Source of the DNA: Leptobrachium leishanense
Lineage: Eukaryota; Chordata; Amphibia; Anura; Megophryidae
Length of the DNA: 64,000 nucleotides
Assembly (NCBI GenBank): GCA_009667805.1
Contig: CM019067.1
Coordinates: 66,324,637-66,388,636, forward strand
Reading direction: 5' to 3'
Under the pieces are notes generated by a model that saw only the letters and a program-made list of their open reading frames with translations, was not told where the DNA came from and ran no database searches. How positions within the stretch are numbered: position 1 is the stretch's first letter; the number at the start of each line of letters is the position of its first letter. Made by a program: the position numbers and the translations under genes. Of this stretch, positions 55,011-64,000 are shown in pieces.

Positions 55011-56274
55011 GAATTTCATTTTGGCCGTGGAGCTGAATCTGTTGTATTCAGCTCCACAGGCCATAGACAGCAACATATGTTGCCATTCAGTGTGTGTTGT
55101 GGCAGTGAAATTCCCCATAGAAAAGAAATGGTTAATCTATGCAGAGAACGCCGAACACCACCGAAATCTCTGTGAAATGCCCTGATTTTTGGTGGTTTCA
55201 TTTGACAGGTTTAAACAAGCGAATTACTTAGGTTTCAATGTAAAAAAATAAAATAATTAAAAAAAAAAACCAATCGATAAAAATACTTTTTGCTGCACAG
55301 GAAAATAATAAATGGTTGAATAAATATCTAATAAAAACAATTGAGTGTTTTTTTGCATTTTTGAGATGACATTTTTGGATTCCCAATTATTTTAAAAAGG
55401 CGAGGCTTTTTTTCTCTGCCGAACGCTGCGTTTTATTTTCTTTCCTTCAGTCTGGCTGCGTTCAGCGAGTACTGTCCTTTTTTGCTGAAACCTATTTCAG
55501 CACCAGGGACCTTGCAAATTTATTTTATTAGAAGGAACTTACGGGAGGTCTCAATTTAAATCAGCACAATAGCCAAAACTGGGACCTTTTCTTGCCGAAT
55601 TTCAGCCATCTTTTTTATTGGTTCAAGGGACTCAAAACGGATTTACCAACATTTCAATTCCTGATAAAAATTTGGCTCAAATATCGACTTTCGAGGCTAT
55701 ACTTTTTAATGGAAATTTAGGTTTAAGCTTTTCAATTCAACGTTATCAATATGCCTATCCCAAAAATAAATAACTGCTAAAAGGTGTTAGTGAATAGGGA
55801 TGAGCTGTTCGGGTTCGGACGGTTCGGAGTTCGACCCGAACTTTGGCAGTTCGAAAGTTCGCGAATTTCAAACTTTTTGGGTGTGTTCGGTTCGGGTTCG
55901 AAAAAAAAAAAGGAAATTTTGAAAAAAGTATAGAAAATGCTTAAAAAAATACTAAAAAATCTAGAAATAAAGAGACTCTTTACTGCAGAATATTATAAGC
56001 AACGGTTTATTAGATATTGAATTAAAAACTAATGTGTACGTGGAAAGATTATCAACTCTAAATGACCTCTGTTCACAAACAGGCATAACACCAGGTGTTT
56101 TTAGTCTGGTAATCAATTTGATACATTGTACAATATACTGAGGGTGGGGTGGTGTCTGCTTCTGATTGAGATTTGAGAATTAATTTCCCTAAAACATCCT
56201 AATATGCTGCATTTAACTGGTGATTGAAAAAAATCTAAAGCAATGTTATTTTTCACCTCGGGATTAAACATTCA

Positions 56275-57220
56275 CAGGGTTATTCAGAGAGCGGTGAAAA
56301 GCAGGAGAATAAACTGGAGAAGTGAAAATTCTAGGTCAAAATAGCCAAACCAGAAAAATTCTCCCATTTATCTCACTTTCCAAATCGGCTATTTGGTCTA
56401 GATTGTTCTCTTCTCTTGCCAGTTCTCCTGGCTTTCACCTCTCTCTCAGGGTTGTTCAGAGAAAGGTGAAAACCAGGAGAATGGCAGGAAAAGAGAACAA
56501 TCTGGACCAAATAGCCGATATGGAAAGTGAGATAAGGCTAGGGTCAGACTAACGCATTTTTCGCAGCGACCGTCAAAAAGTGCGTCCGAACGCATTGCCG
56601 TATTTTTTCACGGATTGCGCGAAAACGGTCATACGATGCGCATTTTTGTGCGTGATTTTTTACGGATCCAAACCAGGAAACTTTGGGTGTCTGGACGTTA
56701 TGTTGGCCGGACATGAGCAGGGACTGACGTCTCCAAATCACGCACACACGCCGCTAGTGGACGCAGCGCACTCTGTACGTCCGTACTAGCGGTTCTGCAT
56801 TCTCGAAAAAATGCTTTCATTTTCCACTTGCGTTGCGAGGCCGGACTTTCGTGCGACCGTACTTCGTATATTGGCCGTCATTGCCCATCATTTGCTGCTA
56901 GTGCGGCCGTGATTAAGTGCGCCTAAACGCACGTTAAAAATTCGCTAGTCTGACCCTAGCCTAAATGGGAGAATTTTTCTGGTTTGGCTATTTTGACCAA
57001 GAATTTTCCATTCTCCAGTCATTCTCCTGCTCTTCACCGCTCTCTGAATAACCCTGACAGGGTTATTCAGAGAAAGGTGAAACTCAGGAGAATGACTGAA
57101 GAGAAAATTCTAGGTCAAAATAGCCAAACCAGAAAAATTCTCCCATTTATCTCACTTTCCAAATGGGCTATTTGGTCTAGAATTTTCAATTCTCTAGTCA
57201 TTCTCCTGCTTTTCACCGCC
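56275..57220. mobile_element. Three concatenated hairpin MITEs
   Basis: Units at about 56275-56450, 56451-57059 and 57060-57220 each have the CAGGG(T)TATTCAGAGA tip and the GGTCAAAATAGCC core. Adjacent units share a boundary (AATAACCCTGACAGGGTTATT at about 57047-57067). The middle unit carries the Harbinger MITE. Confidence 0.85.
56536..56961. mobile_element. PIF/Harbinger-type MITE with TAA duplication
   Basis: GGCTAGGGTCAGACTAACGC and GCTAGTCTGACCCTAGCC lie between TAA 56533-56535 and TAA 56962-56964. Removing it restores AAGTGAGATAAATGGGAG in the hairpin MITE. Confidence 0.9.
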
Positions 57221-57991
57221 AAAAAATCAGTAAACTTTTTCTGCGTGTCCGAAAAGGTCTCCTCTTTTCATACAGACTGCCGCCCCAAGCAGTTGTTTAT
57301 GGATAGATTAAAGGAAAAGCATTTACCGTCATTTGAAATGTCATTTTTTGGTTTTTACATATTTCTATACATCCTAGAAATCCGCCACTTCACGGGCAGG
57401 TTATGGGGACCTCCTATGCACGATATTTGAAGGAATTTTTCGTTTTTATTTTTAACCCTTATTTCATGGAAAACTCACTGTCCCTTTAAAAACGTTTTTT
57501 TTTTTACTTTTTGTCCTTGTTTCCTGTCACCCAGGGCACTACCCGGACCCCCATACACCTTTTATGGCAAATATGTAGCATATATGCCCTCTTGGAGGGC
57601 ACTCCAAAAAAACGAATTTTCAGCCCCTTTGACTTGCATGGGGGTTCGGTTTCGGTCCCGAACAAATGGGAAGTTCGGGTTCGGGCTCGAACCGAACTCG
57701 GGGAGTGTTCGGCTCATCCCTATTAGTGAACAGATCATCAACAGAAAAATAGAGGAAATTAAATGGGGAAAAAGCTTTTCTATTAGACAAGTATAAAGGC
57801 ACAAATCTGTATGATGCTTCACAAAAAGAATTTTTTGGGGGACGGTTTACTGGCCCGTTTTTTTTTTTTTTCTTTTAGACCAGCAGCATTTTTTAATCTT
57901 TTCAATGGCCAAATTTTTTTTCAATTGAAAAAGCAGATATTTTTCTTTTTTTAAAAAAAAAAATCATCTACCAGAATTAAATCGAGCCCTT

Positions 57992-58828
57992 AGGGTTATT
58001 CAAAGAGATTCGAAAAGTCACCGCACGTTCAGTGACTTTTCGTTCTCTTCAATTCAGTGCAAATCGGCTTTCCCATTTTGGCGACCCTGCGGTGTATTCA
58101 GCAAGCACCACAGGGCTGTCGAAGTGCAGGGAAAAGCTGCCGAAAACCTGCCGAACACCTGGGGAAAACCTGGCAAAAACACGGCGAATGCATGCCGAAA
58201 ACCCGCAGAAACATCTGTATTAACCCGAAGACACCGGAAAAAGCCAAGCAGGAGCCGATCACACACAGAGCAGCTGCCGCAGACGAGTGAAGTGAATAAA
58301 TTAGGAAAACAGTGGGGTACATATGAGGTCCAGGGAATGATAAGAAAAAGGGCTGTTAAAGAAAAAATAAGTAAAGTTGAAAAAAAAACAAATCGGACTT
58401 TTTTAAAAAAAATCCAGAAAAATGCTTAAAATATCCTAAAAAATCTATAAATAAAGAGACTTTTTACTGCAGAATTTTATAATGAACGGTTTATTAGATA
58501 TTGAATTAAAAAGGGAATATATTTAACATTGAAGCCTATGGGATTCGCCTGAATAACCTGCCGAATTAAACCACCGAATGGCAGGGCATTAGGGGAACCT
58601 TTCACTGCTGGTTTGTGTTCTCTGAATAGCTGAAGCAGTGCTTTTCTATGGGGGTTTTACTGCCCTCGAACAGGCAACAAACAGGCACCGTATGTGCAGG
58701 CAATTCGCTAGCATTTGGCGAATTGCCTGCTCTCTGGTTAGCCGAATGGCCAGGAAAGGTAACCGAACGCTGAATTTCAGCGTTCGGTTACCTTTCTCCA
58801 GCCATTCGGATCTCTTTGAATAACCCTG
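57992..58828. mobile_element. CAGGGTTATTC-family MITE
   Basis: AGGGTTATTCAAAGAGATTC at the left and GATCTCTTTGAATAACCCTG at the right, 837 bp, with all family landmarks. The interior repeats the same order as 24439-25312. Confidence 0.88.
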
Positions 58829-59938
58829 TTAGTTTCCATTTGGCTGATATAATGGAAAGCTAAAAAATATCACTATACAGAAACCCATCTACAAAATGCA
58901 TATATTTGGTGGAAGATTTAAATATTTGAAAGATAGATGAGTGTCTGATTGACTGATGGAGAGAGTTCTACGGTATGTGTTATAAAATGGGATTGTATAA
59001 AACTGGAAACATTAATTTTGAATTAATCACTGATTGTTAAAAGGTTAATTTCAATCTACAATGTAAATCAAACAAGCAGAATTACAATATTGTGCAGAAG
59101 AATTCAGGATTTGCGCTTGTTATTTAATATTTCTCAGTATGCACTAGGTGGCACTATGACTTTACAGCTACGGAAAAGTAGAAAGACAAAAAAAATGACA
59201 CATTCAGATGAATATTTCTAAGAAACTAGTATTGTGCAGGTAATGGTTAGAATATGTACATTAATATGAATGCTTGAGGTTTTAGCAGAAGGCAGACTGT
59301 CTAGACATTCGAAGAGCACTCACTAATCTAAAACATCACTATCATTATACCTATTTCTAGAGCTATTAAAGGTATCACAAAGAAGAAACTGACAATATTG
59401 CTGTGCCAGCAGGACGTTCCAGTTTCACGTGAAGGGCTATCTTAAGCATGTTTACTACAAAAGTCAATATGTCATTAATGAACAAGGAAAATATAATTGG
59501 ACATTATATGGCTAACTAGACTAACTGCTGCTGGTGGGGTTTGTGAACAATGACATCTGGTAACAATATATTAATTTGCCTAAAAAGAAGAGTAATTACC
59601 ATTCAGATTTTTTTTCTATAAGTGAGGGTGGGGGTTTCTTTTTTGAGGGGTTAACTATTGACCACTGCTGACCCATCCCATTTTTTTATTTTACATAAGT
59701 TAAAACGTACCTTTTGAATCTCAAGGCGCCATCTCTTTTTCTCACTTCCAGCCCAGTAACTCAAGGGTAATTGGTGCTTGTACAGCTAGTGATACACAGT
59801 CATTCCACCTACTGACTTTAACTCCTTCACTACCAAGAATGAGTTTCAAAGAACCCTCCGATGTCCCAATATCAAGTATACTTTATTTGGGATTTGGCAA
59901 TTCTGGAGCAACGCAATGGTATTTTGTTTGCATTAGAG
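58829..59938. other. No feature recognised
   Basis: About 1.1 kb of apparently single-copy, A+T-rich sequence with no supported gene or repeat. Confidence 0.45.
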
Positions 59939-60120
59939 CAGTGGTTCCCAACTGCGGTCCTCAAGTACCACCAACAGGTCAGGTTTTCCAGATAGTTGAA
60001 GCACAGCACAGGTGATATGATTTGCTGCTCAGTGACTGCAGGACAGTCTGAATTTCCCCAAGGCAATCCTTAAAACCTGGTCTGTTAGAGGAACCTGAGG
60101 ACAGTGGTTGGGAACCACTG
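59939..60120. mobile_element. hAT MITE with CAGTGGTTCCCAAC ends
   Basis: CAGTGGTTCCCAAC and GTTGGGAACCACTG are flanked by a perfect 8-bp duplication CATTAGAG (59931-59938 and 60121-60128). The 182-bp body is non-coding and resembles Charlie-type hAT MITEs of vertebrates. Confidence 0.93.
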
Positions 60121-60431
60121 CATTAGAGCTTCAACCAAAAGCACAGATCGCAAGCTGCAGTAGCACTTTTTGGCCAGCAGATGGCAAAATCTGCCTGTCA
60201 AACAGGTATACTACTATAAGAAATACAAAACATTTTTTACTGTACAATAAGTAATTTTCCAAGAAAACATTTGTTCCGGTCGGTGTTTTTAATGGAAAAT
60301 CGCTTGTTAATGAAGGAGTTAAACTGTCTCTGGATTTCAGGAATGCAGCAGAGGCCACTGATTGACAGTCTTTAAGGCTGCTACAGGAGCACAAGGCAAG
60401 CATTGTGACAGGGCACTTGTCACTATGATCA

Positions 60432-62539
60432 CATGTTGCCCTGTGTCTCTGCTCCCTTTTGCCTCTAAACTCCTTTGAAAAGTTTACATATGCCCATCTG
60501 ATGCAATCTGGATTTCGCTCACTGCACTCGACAGACATGGCTTTTGCGAAACTGAACAATGACCTTGTAACTGTTAAATCAAATGGGTGCTACTCTCTGC
60601 TGATCCTTCTTGACCTCTCTGCTGCCTTTAATACAGTTGACCACTCGTACCTAATTCAAACCCTTATTGATATAGGCCTTCAAGGTTCTGTTCTTTCATA
60701 GTTCGCTTCCTACCTGACCCAACGATCATTTAGTGTCTCATCTGCTGGAAATACCTCCTTGTGACAGCTGTCTCTGTCTCTGTTGGGTTGTGTCAAGGTG
60801 CAGTACTGGGCCCTCTTCTTTTTTCAATCTACACGGCCTCTCTAGGCAAAATAATCAGCTCCTTTGGATTTCAGTCCCACCTATCGCTGATGACACCCAA
60901 ATTTACCTCTCCTCCCCCGATCACTCTCCTTCTCTCCAGGTCCAAGTCACTCTCTCTCTGCAGTCTCGAATTGGATGTTTTCTTGCTTCCTTAAACTCAA
61001 TCTTATTAAAACTGAAATTCTCATTCTTCCTCCCTCCAAGAAGAACCCAATGCCACCTATCTCTCTACGAGTAAATGGAACGCTCATTAGCCCAACGCCT
61101 CAGGTTCGCTGCCTTGGTGTCACTTATTGATTCTGACTTAACGTTCTATTCCCACATCCAGAAAGTGACCAAATCCTGTTACTATCAACTCAAGAATATT
61201 GCCCGCATCCACCTCTTTCTGATGCAAGATATCGAGAAGGTACTGATTCATGCAATTGTCATTTCGCAGCTTGATTACTGCAACTCGCTCCTATTGGCCT
61301 CCCCAAAGCCAGTATTTCCCTTTTGCAATCTGTAATGAATGCAGGAGCCAGGGTTACTTTTCTCACCAGACGCACCTTTGTGTACCTCCCCCCCCTGCAG
61401 GTCCCTCCATTGGCTTCCTGTAAGTCTTAGGATATGTCAGGCTTCATCGCCGGTGGGATACCATACCGGTGGTATGAGCCCAGTATGCAGAGGATTCACA
61501 GGGGCAGACTGAAAGGTGGGACCAGGAAGTTTGGAAAACACTGGGACTGTACCTTGGGGAGGCAAACAGGACACAAGGGGAAACTCCAGGCGAAGTACAG
61601 GGGTGTGTTTCAATAGAGTGGTCGAGACGGGTCCTTTGGTCATAGGCTGGTAGAAGGCGGGTAAACGTTGATCAAGCAGGGGGTCTGGTACACGGGTATT
61701 CTGTATATTTTCAGGGAGCTTCAGGAGACACATCTGTTTTACACACGGCTAAACAGGATTATTGCAGAAGCATTGCTGAATGGGTGCAAGGAAGGGATGT
61801 GGTGTGAGTGTGTGTGTCATGTGATTAACTGTTTGTGTGCCTAGTAGAAGTGCTGAACATGAGGGCAGCACTTTTCATGGACCTGCCTGAGTATAGATGG
61901 TGCACCCAGCAGCATAGATCGCGACGTGGGCAGGACAGCATGGCACAGGAGCGGCGTGGGCATGACAGGATTCAGTTTAAAGTACTGACACTCACCTTCA
62001 AATCGCTCAATAACTCTACCCCCCCCTTACATGTCTTTACTCCGCAAGCACGTCCCGTCTAGACAACTCTGGCTGGCGGACGATCTCCGCCTGTCCTCTG
62101 TCTAAACACGTGCTACAAACTCTCGCCTCCAAGACTTCTCAAGGGACGCTCCGGTCCTGTGGAATGACTTGACTTGCCTCGCCTTATCAAACTCTCTCCT
62201 GATCTTCAGACCTTCAAGAAATCTCTCAAAACCCATCTCTTCAGATTAGCGTACCACATCACTGATGCAACTCATCCCTCTGCTTACCGACTCCCACATG
62301 ATTGAAGCCGCCTTCATTGGCCCATCATTCCCAAACCACTGGCACTAATGATCTTGACATCCAGTAAAATTCCCCTGGTCTTCCTCAATCCTAATCCCTC
62401 TAGACTGTAAATTCCTATGAGCAGGGCCCTCTACACCTCTTGTTTCCATCCTATGTCCATTTATCTGTATCATTCCCTTTGGTTATTGTAAAGCACTGTG
62501 GAAACTGCTAGCGCTATATAAATGATAATAATGACACTA
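60432..62539 (+). mobile_element. Degenerate L2 LINE, 13-bp target duplication
   Basis: GTCACTATGATCA at 60419-60431 and 62540-62552 flanks the copy, which ends GCGCTATATAAATGATAATA. Reverse-transcriptase pieces are in several frames: [16 protein letters not shown] (about 60600), [20 protein letters not shown] (about 60790-60850), ADDTQIYLS (about 60890) and HAIVISQLDYCNSLL (about 61250). An unrelated segment interrupts it at 61435-61967. More decayed than the L2 at 31750. Confidence 0.88.
61435..61967 (+). mobile_element. LTR-like insertion in the L2
   Basis: The 533 bp begins TGTCAGGCTTC and ends GGGCATGACA, flanked by GGATA on the left and GGATT on the right (4 of 5 matching). L2 sequence resumes at TTCAGTTTAAAGTACTGAC. 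A solo LTR fits; it has no internal coding sequence. Confidence 0.5.
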
Positions 62540-62552
62540 GTCACTATGATCA

Positions 62553-63530
62553 GGTGAAGATGCTTAAGTAGTAATCCTGGCTAGATTGTGCCGTTAAATT
62601 TTGTCTGTTGGCTTAATAAAATGTTGCATACTTTCTGGTAACATAAATCTGCTTTCCGTTCCTACCAGAGCATGGTAATTATTGACACCAAGCCACCTTA
62701 CCCTTGCTTATTATTTCCACTGAACACTTCATTCAGGAAACAGAGCAAATGTATTGACAGAATGATCTTTGCATATACAATTTGACAGGCAATATGACCA
62801 ATGGTTGCCAAAATCTATTTTTCCCATCTGTGTGGTTTCATATCCCTAATCCTCCCTTGTATCAAAACCCAGTTATTATGCACTGCACTATGGCTGGAGA
62901 CAGAAGCAATTCAATAAAAGTCTCTGAGTTTAACACATATGAGGTAAAACTCATACCAAGGGAAATAGGCTTTATATTGAGAGGATCTGAAAGATTTTCA
63001 CATTTAGAAAACAAATAACTCCATGACAGCACAATCCAGTTTCACATCTTTGCTGTTCTGCACTTTTGTTTTTTCTTTAAGCTTGTAACACTGATATACA
63101 TCATTATTTTTTAATATTGTAATCTACATTATAAAGCATTCAACTATTATGATGCACTGCTTATTGGCTTTATCTGCTGCCAACCAATAACACGCTTACA
63201 GACCTATCACCTGGTGTGAGCTAAAACGCTATCGCTAAACTACTAACAGATCACATTGTCTGCGGGAGTCTGTGCACAAGGTCATTAGCGTACGCTATGG
63301 AAACGCTATGACCCGGGTTGAGACCATCCCAGCGCTAATGCAGTTGTGTACAGGATAGTAGTGTTTTTTTCCAGTGCAGAGTGCCGGGCCATACCTATCC
63401 TCCGCCCTCACAAGCTTGTATAAGTATGAACGCATCCAGCGAATAGCCCTCACACCCCTGCATTATTAATATGTTTAAAATTATGCAATAGATTTAAGAT
63501 ATATCCAATAAAGGATATATATAATAGAGC
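62553..63530. other. No feature recognised
   Basis: Apparently single-copy sequence without a supported gene or repeat. Confidence 0.45.
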
Positions 63531-63535
63531 CTACT

Positions 63536-64000
63536 TGTCACATCCCGCCGTCCACGGGGATCTGGTCACGCGACTGATCAGGGGGCGGGGTGCGGCATTA
63601 TGATGCAGAGTCGCGAGGTTTAAATCCGGAAGAGCTGAACCGGTTCGTTGCTCTCTCGTGGAGTTTCCTCCCTGAGTGCTAGTGACTCGTTCCCCGCGAT
63701 TCACTGACTCCTTGCTTTACTCTGCTTTACTGTGTATGACCCAGCTTGATTTGAAACCACCCTTTGTGTACCAGTCCCTGGCTTTCTTGACTACTCTGAT
63801 TTTCTATGTATCCTGACTTGTATGAGAACCATCCTTCGTGTACCAGTTTCTGGCTAGTTTTGATTACGCTTATGTTTATACGATTGGTTTGGTTAACCCT
63901 TTGATCCCTGTCCTATGTCTAATGCATAACCTGTTATTTATATGTGTTTGTATCCATAGAGATAGACAAATTCTCGACCATTTAAGGATCGATGGGATAG
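63536..64000 (+). mobile_element. Gypsy-like LTR, cut by the window edge
   Basis: TGTCACATCCCGCCGTCC starts an LTR-like sequence with GGTTTAAATCC as possible TATA-like element and the repeated CTTTGTGTACCAGTCCCTGG / CTTCGTGTACCAGTTTCTGG pair. The right end is outside the window. Confidence 0.45.

Larger units (their letters stand above)
55795..57722 (+). mobile_element. Non-autonomous hAT, copy C
   Basis: TAGGGATGAGCTGTTCGGG and GTGTTCGGCTCATCCCTA are flanked by a perfect 8-bp duplication TTAGTGAA (55787-55794 and 57723-57730). It has the 5' end with the shared module (55940-56030), then unrelated filler, three hairpin MITEs and a Harbinger MITE, then the 3' subterminal region (57222-57720). 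No transposase. Confidence 0.92.

Overview
This window looks like intergenic DNA from a vertebrate, most likely an amphibian (anuran). I infer that from the mixture: L2 and L1 LINE remnants, many hAT, PIF/Harbinger-like and TTAA-flanked DNA transposons, Gypsy-like LTRs and one recent endogenous retrovirus. I found no convincing host protein-coding gene, rRNA, tRNA or CRISPR array. All coding sequence that I can support belongs to mobile elements.

Layout. 1-2.5 kb: minisatellites, a MADF-domain exon next to a Harbinger-type terminus, and a small inverted-repeat element. 2.5-15.6 kb: one non-autonomous hAT copy bounded by perfect 8-bp target duplications (ATTGTGGC) and swollen to 13.1 kb by nested insertions: an internally deleted LINE, a TTAA-flanked element made of consecutive hairpins, a complete proviral structure with two LTRs (6609-13699), and a Harbinger MITE. 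16.9-19.0 kb: a 54-bp satellite array of about 39 monomers. 19-25.3 kb: compound inverted MITEs, foldbacks, a second hAT family (21314-22690) and another TTAA element. 25.4-34.5 kb: the likely autonomous relative of the first hAT family. Its BED-finger/hAT transposase frame is broken by a single TAG, and it carries subterminal tandem repeats on both sides, with a TTAA element and an L2 LINE inserted in the 3' array. 34.5-58.8 kb: further copies of the same MITE, hAT and TTAA families, two solo-LTR-like pieces and an L1 3' end. 58.8-64 kb: mostly unrecognised sequence, a 182-bp hAT MITE, a degenerate L2 with a 13-bp target duplication, and the start of a Gypsy-like LTR at the right edge.

How the parts relate. 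The 26.3-29.6 kb transposase is the natural candidate source for the copies at 2502-15635, 36113-37872, 46729-48804 and 55795-57722, which share its ends. The MADF exon is adjacent to Harbinger-type terminal sequence and may mark the autonomous source of the TAA/TTA-flanked MITEs. The provirus is a paradox: its LTRs are identical apart from one 17-bp repeat unit, yet gag, pol and env are broken, which suggests a defective copy mobilised in trans.

The most unusual signal is the hairpin-train elements (5149-6383, 29718-30927, 40275-41487). About ten different inverted repeats lie end to end, and corresponding arms differ between families by paired changes. Coordinates were worked out by eye and may be off by a few bases at element edges that lack a target duplication.
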